DNA of 64,000 nt from CAYPTY01 sp964413935 (GCA_964413935.1 CAYPTY010000015.1:20229-84228), one strand, 5' to 3'. Positions 53,216 to 62,496 are shown, numbered from the stretch's first letter. Program-made: numbers and translations. Notes: a model not told the origin generated them from the letters alone.

Positions 53216-55375
53216 CTAATCTTCGGGCTCTTCCTGCAGTTCATCGATTTCGGCAAGCAGCTTATTCATTTTTGCCTGCTTCTTGGCCAGTTTCTCCTGG
53301 GCGGAATCAATTTTCTGCTGAATTTCCTCCCTCAGACCTTTCCCTTTCTTGGTTGGTTTGAAGTAGGTAATTGAATCATTGTATTGATTCACTTCATCCT
53401 GCAGTGATCCGACTTCTTTGCGAAGGTCATTCAGCTGTTTCTGCTTATCGATGATCTCTTTTCGGTTTTCCGGGCTTACCCCCTGTGCAGCCAGCTTTCT
53501 TTCCATTCCCCTGTCGCTTCCCCGACTTCGGTAACGCTCATAAAACAGGTCGCAGGCTTCGCGATACTGCTTCCAGATTTTATTTTTCTGTTTGATGGGC
53601 ACAAAGCCTGCATCTTTAAACTGAGACTGCAGTTCTTTCACTTCATCAATCACCTTAGCAAGATCTTCATGATTGGCAAGCTCTCCGATTTTCTGAATGA
53701 TGTCCCTTTTCTTGTTCAGGTTATCTTTCTGGTCGGAGCGAATATCCTTGAGGTGGTCACGTCTAGAGTCGTAGAAACCATCCATCGCGCCTTTGAACTG
53801 CTTCCAAATCTTACCTGATTTCTTGCGAGGCACCGGCCCAAGATCCTTCCACTCTTTCATCAGGTTCTGCATACTCTGATGGGCAGCATTCCAGTCGGTA
53901 TGCTCCGCATCTCGAAGCTCTTCGGCTTTTTTGATGAGTACTAATTTCTTTTCGTAGTTCTCATTCTCCTCATCCCGGAGCTGATCGAGATTATCGCTTT
54001 TGATCTGATTAAAATCATCCGTTGCCTTTTTGAAGCGATCCCACAGTTCGTTTTCATCTTTCTGGGGAAGATTACCGGTCTTTTTCCATTGCTTATGGAG
54101 TTTATTCACCTTGCGGGCGGCTTCCGCAAGGTTATCCATATCTACAAGGGCTTCAGCTTCCGCAATAAGCTGTTTTTTTCGTGTGAGGTTTTTCTCTACT
54201 TCCTTCCGGTAATTTTCGTCAAACTTTAGTCGCTGCTGATTGAAGGCATCCTGTACATTATTGAAACGCTCCCAGGTTTCATCCGCCTTATCCATCGGAA
54301 CACGGCCCACTTTCCGCCACTGTTTGATGTAATCTTCAAACTTATCGGCCAGTTCTTTATAGTCCGCATCTTTGTTGTCAAAATTGGTGACCAGCAATTC
54401 CATTTTATCAAGAATTACCAGCTTACCGATCAGATTTTCTTCTTCTTTCTGCAGCTTTTTAACGAGTCGGTCTACCTTATGCTCGTCAAACTCCGTCAGC
54501 AGTTTTTGAAATTTTTCTTCAATAGCTTCTGCCTGATCCTGAGGCACCTGCTTGATGCTGTCCCATTGCCCCTTCAGCTTGCCAACCTCTTTGGTTGCCG
54601 TCCAGTCTTTGTTCTCAATGATCTCGGCAAGCTGCTTGATGAGATCTTTTTTACGATCCAGGTTTTCTTCCCTCTTTTTCGACAGCTCATCATAATGCGC
54701 CTGCTTGCGATCGTTGAATTCAGATCGCAGCGTATCCAGTTCTTTGCGGATATCTCCGGCACCTTCTACATCCGGACCTTCATTCCACTGAAAGTAGATA
54801 TTGTCAATTTCGAGGGAGATCTGCGGGAAGTCGGTACCATCCACCACTTCTTTGGCCCGATTCAGCAATTTCTGATAGAAACTAATGTCATCCTTTGAAT
54901 CTTCATCGGATGCCCCATCCTCAACTGAGGTATCTTTTACATCATCTGTACTTTCTATATCTGAAGCAGCCTCATCCTGAGTACTTTCATCAGCCTGAGT
55001 TTCTGCTTTTGCCTCTTCTGCAGGAACCGATTCGGAGACAGGTTCACTATCGGCTTCTTTTTCTTGTGAAGCAGTCTCTTCAGTGGGATTTGTGGGATTG
55101 GCCTGATTAACCGAATCTTCCTGAACAGCTGTCACTTTAGGTTCAGCTGCTTCATCAGCTACATCTGAAGAAGTGCTCTCCTCCTTACTTGCTGATTCAT
55201 CGGCATTTATTTCACTGACAGATTCAGCTGATGGCTTTTGAGGCTCAGCGGTATCGCTGCTTTCTGAAGCTTCTATGCTATTTGCTTGTGTGGACGGGCT
55301 GTTATCGGCAACCTCACTCAGATTTTTTTGTTCTTCTGAGTTGGTTTCTTGTTTCTTATCGCTGGACACGTTCAA
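53216..55375 (-). CDS. DUF349 repeat protein with acidic N-terminal tail
   Basis: Cytoplasmic coiled-coil repeat protein of unknown biochemical role; DUF349 proteins are common in Bacteroidota. The 719 residues split into a low-complexity Ser/Glu/Ala/Asp-rich tail (1-165) without hydrophobic stretch, at least five DUF349 repeats (about 232-305, 310-386, 390-465, 470-540, 547-617) and a terminal coiled coil (about 640-715). Each repeat has the W...G..P core, for example QWDSIKQVP, QWRKVGRVP, QWKKTGNLP, EWKDLGPVP and QFKDAGFVP. A possible sixth, degenerate repeat starts near residue 165. The gene is monocistronic by position, with a hairpin directly behind its stop. Confidence 0.92.
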   Translation of the reverse strand: MNVSSDKKQETNSEEQKNLSEVADNSPSTQANSIEASESSDTAEPQKPSAESVSEINADESASKEESTSSDVADEAAEPKVTAVQEDSVNQANPTNPTEETASQEKEADSEPVSESVPAEEAKAETQADESTQDEAASDIESTDDVKDTSVEDGASDEDSKDDISFYQKLLNRAKEVVDGTDFPQISLEIDNIYFQWNEGPDVEGAGDIRKELDTLRSEFNDRKQAHYDELSKKREENLDRKKDLIKQLAEIIENKDWTATKEVGKLKGQWDSIKQVPQDQAEAIEEKFQKLLTEFDEHKVDRLVKKLQKEEENLIGKLVILDKMELLVTNFDNKDADYKELADKFEDYIKQWRKVGRVPMDKADETWERFNNVQDAFNQQRLKFDENYRKEVEKNLTRKKQLIAEAEALVDMDNLAEAARKVNKLHKQWKKTGNLPQKDENELWDRFKKATDDFNQIKSDNLDQLRDEENENYEKKLVLIKKAEELRDAEHTDWNAAHQSMQNLMKEWKDLGPVPRKKSGKIWKQFKGAMDGFYDSRRDHLKDIRSDQKDNLNKKRDIIQKIGELANHEDLAKVIDEVKELQSQFKDAGFVPIKQKNKIWKQYREACDLFYERYRSRGSDRGMERKLAAQGVSPENRKEIIDKQKQLNDLRKEVGSLQDEVNQYNDSITYFKPTKKGKGLREEIQQKIDSAQEKLAKKQAKMNKLLAEIDELQEEPED

Positions 55376-55516
55376 TTCCTTTCCAGTTTATTCACGTTCT
55401 GACGGCTCAGGCCTGCTTCAAGCGTGAAGATAAGGCATAAGGAATCAAATCAACAAATGAGCTATAAGGAATTGTTAATTCTTTAATCTTAGTAGCAAGG
55501 CGATCTGAGATCAGTC

Positions 55517-55867
55517 TCAGGCCTCAATGTCATGTATTTCCTTGAGGATGGCTTTGGCATTTGAGTCGTTTTGCTGAATCACCCGGTGTTGAAGATTGGT
55601 AATAATTTCAGGACGGGCTTTCTCAAATGCCTCCTCTTTGGCCTCTTTTGGTGAACCTGTTCGAATCAGGTCATAGATATCGTCTGCTCTAACAATGCTG
55701 TAAATTTTATCATCGTTAAAAGCATGGGAGCGCATTTCTTCATATTCAGCAAACAGCTCGGGAAATTCTTCACTGTCTTCAGCTCTTCGGATAATTTCCA
55801 CATCTTCAGGGCCTTCAGCACTGAGGGAAGTTTTGCAGAGGTAATAAAACATTTGTTTGTAGATCAT
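55517..55867 (-). CDS. Hypothetical protein, 116 residues
   Basis: Not recognised. The predicted product is hydrophilic, rich in Glu, Asp and Lys, and mostly helical (ELFAEYEEMRSHAFNDDKIY, EEAFEKARPEIITNLQHRV), with no signal peptide, membrane segment or cysteine pair. ATG at 55867 is used; ATG at 55852 (MFYYLCK) is an alternative. It lies 31 bp after sixA in the same direction, so the two may be co-transcribed with the MATE gene. Real coding is supported by the clean, single long frame and normal composition; function stays open. The 141-bp spacer to the DUF349 gene has no further feature. Confidence 0.65.
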   Translation of the reverse strand: MIYKQMFYYLCKTSLSAEGPEDVEIIRRAEDSEEFPELFAEYEEMRSHAFNDDKIYSIVRADDIYDLIRTGSPKEAKEEAFEKARPEIITNLQHRVIQQNDSNAKAILKEIHDIEA

Positions 55868-55898
55868 AGTCTGTTCAGTAGATGCTTAGCTAAGCACA

Positions 55899-56417
55899 TT
55901 AGTTGTTGTATAAATTTTTAATAGCCTTGGGGATCATCATCCATTTTATCTGGCAGGTTCCGGCTTTAATTTCCTTCCAGCTGGCTGCGTAACTTTCCAG
56001 GCAAACCACTGCAGCGGTAGGCATCCTCACGGCAAGACGATCACCGGCTCCGCATAAAAGGCCTGTTGTATTTTCCATGAGCGGGTTATGGCCTACGAGC
56101 ATGATGGTTTCGAGGTTATTGGAGGATGACTGTATAGCATTCAGGTAACTGCTGATGTCGCCATAGTACAAATCTTCATCCCATCGAATGGCATTTTCAT
56201 CAATGGTGGTTTCCGCGGCGACACGCAGGATGGTTTCTTTAGCACGTTTTGCAGGTGAAGAATAAACCAGTTCAGGGGTATAACCCAGCACACGAATAAA
56301 GTTACCCATCATTGGGGCATCCGTTTTACCGCGACCGGCTAAAGGACGATCAAAATCTGACAGCTCCTCGTCCTCCCAGGACGATTTTGCGTGCCGCATG
56401 AGAAGAATCTGTTTCAT
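55899..56417 (-). CDS. sixA: SixA-type phosphohistidine phosphatase
   Basis: Histidine-phosphatase-fold enzyme that removes phosphate from phosphohistidine proteins. The 172-residue protein starts LLMRHAKSSWED with the catalytic Arg8-His9, then DFDRPLAGRGKTDA, VYSSPAKRAKET, and the second His in LVGHNPLMENT. SSWED and DFDRPL are typical of the SixA subgroup. It starts at the last base of the MATE stop (ATGA-type contact), so both are one unit. Whether it acts on the window's histidine kinase is unknown. Confidence 0.9.
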   Translation of the reverse strand: MKQILLMRHAKSSWEDEELSDFDRPLAGRGKTDAPMMGNFIRVLGYTPELVYSSPAKRAKETILRVAAETTIDENAIRWDEDLYYGDISSYLNAIQSSSNNLETIMLVGHNPLMENTTGLLCGAGDRLAVRMPTAAVVCLESYAASWKEIKAGTCQIKWMMIPKAIKNLYNN

Positions 56418-57736
56418 TATGCAGGTAAATTCTGTTTTCCGGTCACTTGAAAGATGCTTCGTTTCGCAAAGATACTAAGCATCAGCCCCCTGCTCAACAT
56501 AAACATAAGTAAAGCCAACCATAACGCCTCAAAACCTAAATACGGCTTTGTCACCACATACAAGGGGAAAAATACCAGGCATGTAGAAATAATCATGGAG
56601 TTTCTCATCGGCGCAGTCGCTGTTGCCCCGATATAAACTCCGTCCCAAATATAACAAACACTGCTGATAAGAGGTGCCAAAATAGTCCATGCGATGACTT
56701 CCTTGGCTCCTTCTATAACCGCCTGTTTGTCCGTAAAAATATGTAGCATTTGATCATGTAAAACAAGGTAGATTAATGAACCTGAAATACCCAGAACCAT
56801 CCCCCATAACATGGTGCCTTTAACGGCCTCAAGGAGGCCCTTACGATCACCTGAGCCGCTGAATTTACCAACCAGACTTTCCGCTGCATAGGCAAATCCA
56901 TCAATTCCATAGGAAGCTATAAACCAGAATTGCAGTAGTATGGTGTTAACCGCAAGTACTTCATCACCAAAGGAGGATGAAACGGCCGTGAAGAAAGTGA
57001 AGGTAAAGATCAGGCAGATGGTTCGAATGAAAATATCCCGGTTCACCTGAAAGAGCCTGAGAAAAGCTTCTTTTTGCAGCATGATGGATCTGCCAATACG
57101 GTTCAGGTAAAGTGAATACTCCTTTCGGAGAAGCATAAACCCGGCCAGAAGGGTTACATAAGATGAAATCAGGCTGCCCAGGGCGACACCATCTACATTC
57201 ATGTTCAGTGCCAGCACAAAAATCAGATTCAGTGCAATATTCAGAATATTAAGCAGTATGGTAAGAAGCATCGGAATCCGGGCATTCTGCATCCCAAGAA
57301 ACCAGCCATTCAGTCCATACAAGGCCAGTGTGGCCGGTGCTGAGTATATCCGGATTTTGTAATAGGATCTTGCAAATTCCTCAACTTCAGAACTGGACTC
57401 AATCAGATAAAAACTAAGTTCGAGAATACCGTGCTGCAGGCTTAGGATTAGCAGTCCGATTATAAGTCCAATAAGCTGAACCCGGTATAATGTTGCCGTT
57501 ACTTCCTCTTTCTTATTAGCTCCGAAAGCCTGCGCTGTGAGTCCGGTAGTTCCCATCCTGAGAAATCCGAATCCCCAGAAAACAAAATTGAATATGGTGG
57601 CACCTATGGCAAGTGCTCCAAGATAGTAGACCTCTTCGAGGTGGCCTACAACAGCGGTGTCAACAACGCCCAGCAACGGTACCGATAAGTTGCTGATGAT
57701 ATTGGGGATGGCAAGCCGCAGGATTTGTCGGTTCAA
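56417..57736 (-). CDS. MATE-family efflux transporter
   Basis: Inner-membrane antiporter that extrudes cationic or other small compounds with H+ or Na+. The 439-residue protein has twelve predicted helices. DinF-type MATE marks are present: RLAIPNIISNLSVPLLGVVDTAVVGHL (start), FGFLRMGTTGLTAQAFGA (about 60) and the symmetric second-half GIDGFAYAAESLVGKFSG. Length is standard. No regulator of efflux is next to it. Substrate cannot be predicted. Confidence 0.92.
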   Translation of the reverse strand: MNRQILRLAIPNIISNLSVPLLGVVDTAVVGHLEEVYYLGALAIGATIFNFVFWGFGFLRMGTTGLTAQAFGANKKEEVTATLYRVQLIGLIIGLLILSLQHGILELSFYLIESSSEVEEFARSYYKIRIYSAPATLALYGLNGWFLGMQNARIPMLLTILLNILNIALNLIFVLALNMNVDGVALGSLISSYVTLLAGFMLLRKEYSLYLNRIGRSIMLQKEAFLRLFQVNRDIFIRTICLIFTFTFFTAVSSSFGDEVLAVNTILLQFWFIASYGIDGFAYAAESLVGKFSGSGDRKGLLEAVKGTMLWGMVLGISGSLIYLVLHDQMLHIFTDKQAVIEGAKEVIAWTILAPLISSVCYIWDGVYIGATATAPMRNSMIISTCLVFFPLYVVTKPYLGFEALWLALLMFMLSRGLMLSIFAKRSIFQVTGKQNLPA

Positions 57737-57917
57737 CGCCAGTCCCTGTATTCCAATGTGTTAGCCGGATCTAATAACATGCAGAAACTTACATTTTTAA
57801 AGCGCTAAATGATATATTCCAAAGGATGTAAAAAGGTTGCATCTATATAGGTGGGCAAGTATTTTCTTGCTCCTTCTCGAACAATCGAAAACGTAAACGT
57901 CAAACATATCTTTTGCT

Positions 57918-58394
57918 ATGAATCAGGAAACCAGAAATAAAGTACTCAGTCTTGTTCTTGGGCTGGTCATTATTGCACTGAGCTACTACCTGTACGATTC
58001 GATTGTTACTCCTTATCAGGAAGTGCTGATCCGTGAAGAAAATACCGAACGACTCCGAACCCGGATGGTAGCTGTTAAGGATGCCATCATTTACTATCAG
58101 CAGAAAAAAGGCAAACTCCCGCCAGAAGAAGGTGGATTGGATTCGCTGGTAACCTTCCTCAAAAACGACTCACTGGCTATTGCCAACGGAGACAGCATGT
58201 TTAAACAACGTCCGCCGCTGAAATACAGCCCGGATTCACTGATTCTGTCACCACTTCCACCTTTTGAGAAATTCGAGTATGCGGTTAATGACACCATGCG
58301 TCCACCGCTTTATCTGCTCACAGATCCGAATTCGGATAATCGGATTGGCGACCTCGAACGAACCACTCTGCTGAACGCTCCAAGCTGGAATTAA
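57918..58394 (+). CDS. Hypothetical bitopic membrane protein
   Basis: Not recognised. The 158-residue product has one N-terminal membrane helix (VLSLVLGLVIIALSYYLY, 9-26), a helical stretch (RLRTRMVAVKDAIIYYQQKKGKLP, about 45-68) that recalls the stalk of pilin-like pseudopilins, and a soluble C-terminus with several Pro-Leu stretches. The gene starts a plus-strand series that continues with the DUF3822-like gene one base later, rsmD and coaD. The 181-bp spacer upstream, shared with the divergent MATE gene, has no recognised signal. Confidence 0.7.
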   Translation: MNQETRNKVLSLVLGLVIIALSYYLYDSIVTPYQEVLIREENTERLRTRMVAVKDAIIYYQQKKGKLPPEEGGLDSLVTFLKNDSLAIANGDSMFKQRPPLKYSPDSLILSPLPPFEKFEYAVNDTMRPPLYLLTDPNSDNRIGDLERTTLLNAPSWN

Positions 58395-58395
58395 C

Positions 58396-59256
58396 GTGGC
58401 AACAGACGCTGCCAATCTTGGAGTCTGTTTCTACAACGATCGGCTTTACTATGCCATAAATGATCCGGCAGCTGATAATCGCCTTGAGCGCATCGGTGCT
58501 CTGTCATTTAACTTTGATCTTCATGGGGCAATACCGGATCCCGACTCCGGTCATCACGATAATTTGAAGTCGGCTTTTAATGAGCTGATCGGTAAATATT
58601 CCATCAATAGCGCCCGTATACTCACTGATGCCTTGGCTGAGTGTTGGTCCATTCTCCCCAAACTGGTCTATGATAACGCTGATGAACGTGAAGACCACAT
58701 TGGAGTGCTGATGCAAGGCGTAGAAAGAGAAAATATTGAAGTGACCTGGCACAGCCTGAGTAATGCCGATTACCGATTGCTCTGTCTGAGAAGACGAAAC
58801 ATTGTGGAAGCTTATCAAAGCCTGAGTAATGAAATTCCGACTACAGAGTGCGTGAGCGACTTTGAGCTGGGAGATAAATGGGAAGGACTTCAGAAAAAAG
58901 GAGGATCTTACTTGCTGATCGGCTGTCTGAATCATGGCATCAGTATAACATCCTACCTGCTGGGTAAGCTCAGGGCCAGCACCTACATTACCTATGACGA
59001 TGTGTATGACCTACCTTATCACTGGCTTCAGCGCAGTGCCCATCTGAGCTGGCTGAAAGGTATTCATGAAGATGTGTATGTCTATGGTCATCAGGCCTAT
59101 TTTGTGGTCGAAGCATTACAGGGTTTCTGGGATAAATCATCACGGTTGCAGGAGATAAAAAACCTGGACATCATAGGAGTGGAAGCCGATGAGGAAACCT
59201 ATGGATTTGAACTGGGATGCGCCTTTCCGGCTATTGTGATGGCCCTCGACAAATAA
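58396..59256 (+). CDS. DUF3822-like protein
   Basis: Unknown function. The 286-residue product reads GTG at 58396 and shares with DUF3822 proteins the place directly before rsmD and coaD, which is how I identify it; sequence alone gives only a weak match. Two halves with similar beta strands (LGVCFYNDRLYYAI, 8-21; YLLIGCLNHGISITSY, about 175-190) recall actin/HSP70-like folds such as PilM. Together with the membrane protein in front of it this could be a PilM/PilN-like pair; that is speculation. It has no nucleotide-binding motif that I can see. Confidence 0.65.
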   Translation: MATDAANLGVCFYNDRLYYAINDPAADNRLERIGALSFNFDLHGAIPDPDSGHHDNLKSAFNELIGKYSINSARILTDALAECWSILPKLVYDNADEREDHIGVLMQGVERENIEVTWHSLSNADYRLLCLRRRNIVEAYQSLSNEIPTTECVSDFELGDKWEGLQKKGGSYLLIGCLNHGISITSYLLGKLRASTYITYDDVYDLPYHWLQRSAHLSWLKGIHEDVYVYGHQAYFVVEALQGFWDKSSRLQEIKNLDIIGVEADEETYGFELGCAFPAIVMALDK

Positions 59257-59263
59257 CAAGTTT

Positions 59264-59821
59264 ATGCGCATCATCACCGGTACATTAAAAGGCAGAAAGA
59301 TCAACATCCCTAAAGGACTGGATGTACGTCCGACCGCCGACCGTACCAAAGAAAGTATGTTTAACATTATTGAGGTACGGAGGTACTTACGGGGAGCACG
59401 TATCCTGGATCTCTTTGCAGGATCGGGTAATCTCGGTTTTGAAGCTATTTCCAGAGGAGCTGACTCTGTTCTTTTTGTGGACCACTCATCCCAAAATATT
59501 CAGCTGATCGAGAAAAATGCGCGGCAGTTTAACGTGGAAAAACAGGTTCGATGCCGGGTAAGTGACATTCAGGATTTCCTGCAATCACCGGCAGCAGCTT
59601 ATGATATCATTTTTTGTGACCCGCCTTATAAATATACCTGGATGCTGGAGATGATTGATACGATTTTGAGTCATCAATGGCTTAAAGACGATGGATGGTT
59701 CATCCTGGAACATGACAAAAGGCATCAGTTCGGCGATCACCCCCATTGTTTTTTCAGCAAAGCCTATGGGCGTACCACCGTTAGCATATTTCAGGCTCAA
59801 CCTGTAGATTCGGAATCATGA
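59264..59821 (+). CDS. rsmD: 16S rRNA (guanine966-N2)-methyltransferase
   Basis: SAM-dependent methyltransferase of the 30S subunit. The 185-residue protein has MRIITGTLKGRKI, VRPTADRTKESMFNI (about 26-40), the SAM motif LDLFAGSGNLGFEA and the catalytic DPPY in FCDPPYKY. Length matches RsmD. The stop overlaps the coaD start by 4 bp. Confidence 0.95.
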   Translation: MRIITGTLKGRKINIPKGLDVRPTADRTKESMFNIIEVRRYLRGARILDLFAGSGNLGFEAISRGADSVLFVDHSSQNIQLIEKNARQFNVEKQVRCRVSDIQDFLQSPAAAYDIIFCDPPYKYTWMLEMIDTILSHQWLKDDGWFILEHDKRHQFGDHPHCFFSKAYGRTTVSIFQAQPVDSES

Positions 59822-60327
59822 ACAGCATTGCACTTTATCCGGGCTCCTTTGATCCCATCACCTTTGGCCACCTCGACATATTGGAACGGGCTACCCACAT
59901 GTTCTCAAAGGTGATTGTGACTGTGGCCGTAAATAATGAAAAATCAGCCATCTTTAAGGGAATTGAACGGGAAGAACTGATTCGTGCCTGCATCAAAGAC
60001 AAAGAGTGGGCCGATAAAGTAGAAGTTGAGCGCTTCAAGGGACTGCTGGTGGATTTCGCCAAAAAAGTGAATGCCAGGACGCTGGTTCGCGGAGTGCGGC
60101 AGATTTCCGATTTTGAATATGAATTCCGGATGGCTCTCACCAATCGGCGGCTCGCACCCGAAATTGACACTATCTTTCTCATGCCCAATGAGCATTTTAC
60201 CTTCATTTCTGCTTCTCTTGTAAAAGAAGTTGCCTATTGGGGAGGCGACCTTTCTTCTTTTGTACCGGAACTGGTTGCAGAAGCCCTCATGGAAAAATTC
60301 GATAAAAATAAATCTGATATAGATTAG
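59818..60327 (+). CDS. coaD: Phosphopantetheine adenylyltransferase
   Basis: Fourth-step enzyme of coenzyme A synthesis, which adds AMP to 4'-phosphopantetheine. The 169-residue protein has IALYPGSFDPITFGH with the TxGH-type active site (His18), KGLLVDFAKKVNARTLVRGVRQISDFEYEF (read over about 80-110), and the late FISASLVKEVA. Length and fold are standard. The rsmD-coaD order is conserved in Bacteroidota and supports both calls. Confidence 0.96.
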   Translation: MNSIALYPGSFDPITFGHLDILERATHMFSKVIVTVAVNNEKSAIFKGIEREELIRACIKDKEWADKVEVERFKGLLVDFAKKVNARTLVRGVRQISDFEYEFRMALTNRRLAPEIDTIFLMPNEHFTFISASLVKEVAYWGGDLSSFVPELVAEALMEKFDKNKSDID

Positions 60328-60402
60328 CCTCTCAATTTTTTTCAGATTGATTATTTTAGGGATTCACTTCACCCTCAACGTGTGATTAAACCGAGGCAAC
60401 TC

Positions 60403-61596
60403 ATGATTTCAGAACGCGCAAAAAACGTTGCACCTTCCGCAACACTCAAGGTAACAGGCCGGGCAAAGGAACTTAAAAGAGAAGGAAAATCCATTATTTC
60501 GCTGAGTGCAGGCGAACCCGATTTCAAGACACCGAGATATATTTGCGATGCTGCCATTAAAGCCATTTATGATGGTTTTCACGGTTATACCATGAATACC
60601 GGAACCCCGGAGTTGCGCGAAGCCATCGTTGCCAAACTAAAAAGAGATAACGGCCTTGATTATGATCCCTCCCAGATCATCTGTTCTAACGGAGCCAAGC
60701 AGTCGGTTGGGTTTTCCTTACTTGCTCTGGTTGATAAAGGAGATGAAGTCATTATTCCTGCCCCCTATTGGGTTTCCTACCCTGAAATGACCAAACTGGC
60801 TGAAGGAGTGCCCGTGGTTATTCGTGCTGAGTTTGAGAACGACTACCGCATGACCGCCGAACAACTGGAACATGCGATCACGGAAAAGACCAAAGCCTTA
60901 ATTCTCTGTTCCCCTTCTAACCCAACCGGTTCTACCTACACGCTTGATGAACTGAAACACATTGCCGATGTACTTCGCCAACATCCTCATGTTTATGTAA
61001 TCTCTGATGAAATCTACGAATACATTGTATTTGAAGGTGATCATGTAAGCATACTGAATGCCGCTCCGGATCTCAAAGATCGGGTCATTCTGATTAATGG
61101 TTTTTCAAAAGGCTTTGCAATGACCGGCTGGCGGCTGGGCTATCTGGCCGCTGATGCTGAGTTTGTGAAGGCGGTATCCAAATTACAGAGTCAGGAAACC
61201 TCTGCGCCATCCAGTATATCACAAAAAGCAGGAGAAGCTGCCTATACCCACAATCTGGATGCTGTGTATGAAATGAGGGATGAGTTTAAGAAACGCCGCG
61301 ATTATCTGGTTAAAGAACTGCGGGGCACACCGGGCATTGAATGCTTTACTCCACAGGGTGCTTTTTATGTTTTTCCGGATATTTCATCACACCTGGGCAA
61401 GTCAACCGCGGATGGTAAAAAGCTGGAAAACAGTACCGATTTCTGCCTCTATCTGCTGGATGAATACGGCCTTGCACTCGTACCCGGTGATGCATTTGGT
61501 GAACCAAACGGAATCAGAATAAGTTATGCTGCGTCGATGAAAGAGCTGGAAGAAGCAGTTAACCGGCTCCGAAAAGGAATTAACGCATTAACCTGA
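60403..61596 (+). CDS. Aspartate aminotransferase, class I PLP enzyme
   Basis: Transfers the amino group between aspartate or related amino acids and 2-oxoglutarate. ATG at 60403 is chosen: GAGG lies 6 nt upstream and the N-terminus MISERAKNVAPSATLKV is the normal one, while the GTG at 60382 adds an extra 7 residues. The 397-residue protein has LSAGEPDF, YTMNTGTPELREAI, PAPYWVSYPEM, LCSPSNPTGSTY, SDEIYEYIVF, the PLP-lysine in NGFSKGFAMTGWRLGY, and RISYAASMKELEEA. This is the type I-beta (Thermus-like) group. A neighbour relation with coaD is not functional. Confidence 0.94.
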   Translation: MISERAKNVAPSATLKVTGRAKELKREGKSIISLSAGEPDFKTPRYICDAAIKAIYDGFHGYTMNTGTPELREAIVAKLKRDNGLDYDPSQIICSNGAKQSVGFSLLALVDKGDEVIIPAPYWVSYPEMTKLAEGVPVVIRAEFENDYRMTAEQLEHAITEKTKALILCSPSNPTGSTYTLDELKHIADVLRQHPHVYVISDEIYEYIVFEGDHVSILNAAPDLKDRVILINGFSKGFAMTGWRLGYLAADAEFVKAVSKLQSQETSAPSSISQKAGEAAYTHNLDAVYEMRDEFKKRRDYLVKELRGTPGIECFTPQGAFYVFPDISSHLGKSTADGKKLENSTDFCLYLLDEYGLALVPGDAFGEPNGIRISYAASMKELEEAVNRLRKGINALT

Positions 61597-61606
61597 TTAT
61601 ATTACT

Positions 61607-61894
61607 ATGCCTGTTTACGAATATCAGCGAGAAGACGGAAGCGTTTTTGAAATGAACCAGCGTATGAGTGATGAGCCTTTGCAGGTATGTCCTACTACCG
61701 GACAGAAGGTAAAGCGCATTATTTCCGGTGGTTCCGGAGTGATCTACAAAGGTGACGGATGGTATGTTACCGATTACAAAAACTCCAAAGCACCGTCCAC
61801 CGCAAAAACGGAAGCATCAAGTACCAATGCTGATACCAAAGCGGAAGGAAGCAAAGAAACAGCACCGGCTGCATCGGATAATGGAGTTGATTAG
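61607..61894 (+). CDS. FmdB-like small protein with degenerate zinc ribbon
   Basis: The 95-residue protein begins MPVYEYQREDGSVFEMNQRM and continues PLQVCPTTGQKVKRIISGGSGVIYKGDGWYVTDYK, the plan of FmdB/CxxC_CXXC_SSSS zinc ribbons. In the usual family the first strand has CxxC and the second CPxCG; here both cysteines of the first pair and one of the second are replaced, so only Cys28 remains and zinc binding is unlikely. The tail (about 62-95) is Ala/Ser/Thr/Lys-rich and disordered. It is placed 10 bp after the aminotransferase gene and 2 bp before the GbsR-type gene. Confidence 0.82.
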   Translation: MPVYEYQREDGSVFEMNQRMSDEPLQVCPTTGQKVKRIISGGSGVIYKGDGWYVTDYKNSKAPSTAKTEASSTNADTKAEGSKETAPAASDNGVD

Positions 61895-61896
61895 TT

Positions 61897-62496
61897 TTGG
61901 CGGAGCGCTCTGAAGCATATGATCAGGCCGCGGAGCAATTTGTAATGCTCTGGGGCGAAATGGCTTCTGCCTGGGGCATCAACAAAACCATGGCCCAGAT
62001 TCATGCACTGCTTTATGCCGAGCCCGAACCCATCGATACAGACACCGTTATGGATCGACTGGATATCAGCCGGGGGAATGCCAACATGAACCTGCATCGT
62101 CTGCTGGAATGGGGCCTCATCGAAAAAGTAACACTACCCGGCAAGCGCAAAGATTATTACGTGGCTGAAACCGATGTATGGAATATTGTTTCCACCATCA
62201 TCCGGGAAAGGCAACAGCAGGAAATTGCACCCATCCGAAAAAACCTGGACATCACCATTCAAACCCTAGAGAACGGGGAAATGGATGAACAGTCCGAAGC
62301 ATTCAAACAGCGCATTCTGAATTACATTGAATTCCTGGAAATGTTCGAACGCTTCACAAATGCCTTACTGCCCTACATCAATAAAAAAAACCTGGGATTC
62401 CTTAAGCAACTGGTGAAGCTGGTTGAAATACGTGAGAATATCAAAGATCTGGCAAAGGGTGGCGGGGATAAAGAACAACAGGATGAACAAGCGTAA
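61897..62496 (+). CDS. GbsR/MarR-type winged-helix regulator
   Basis: DNA-binding regulator of the GbsR family, which in other bacteria responds to choline or osmolyte. The 199-residue protein has WGINKTMAQIHALLY, the recognition region DTVMDRLDISRGNANMNLHRLLEWGLI (about 47-73), the wing KVTLPGKRKDYYV and a C-terminal helix region (FLEMFERFTNALLPYI). The start codon is TTG at 61897; the next in-frame ATG would remove the first 16 residues. The 14-bp overlap with yraN indicates co-transcription with it. The target genes are unknown. Confidence 0.88.
   Translation: MAERSEAYDQAAEQFVMLWGEMASAWGINKTMAQIHALLYAEPEPIDTDTVMDRLDISRGNANMNLHRLLEWGLIEKVTLPGKRKDYYVAETDVWNIVSTIIRERQQQEIAPIRKNLDITIQTLENGEMDEQSEAFKQRILNYIEFLEMFERFTNALLPYINKKNLGFLKQLVKLVEIRENIKDLAKGGGDKEQQDEQA

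Noticed and set aside
57795..57812. AAAGCGCT upstream of the hypothetical membrane protein gene
   Set aside because: Only the short AGCGCT core matches the LacI-like boxes; flanks differ and the context is unrelated.
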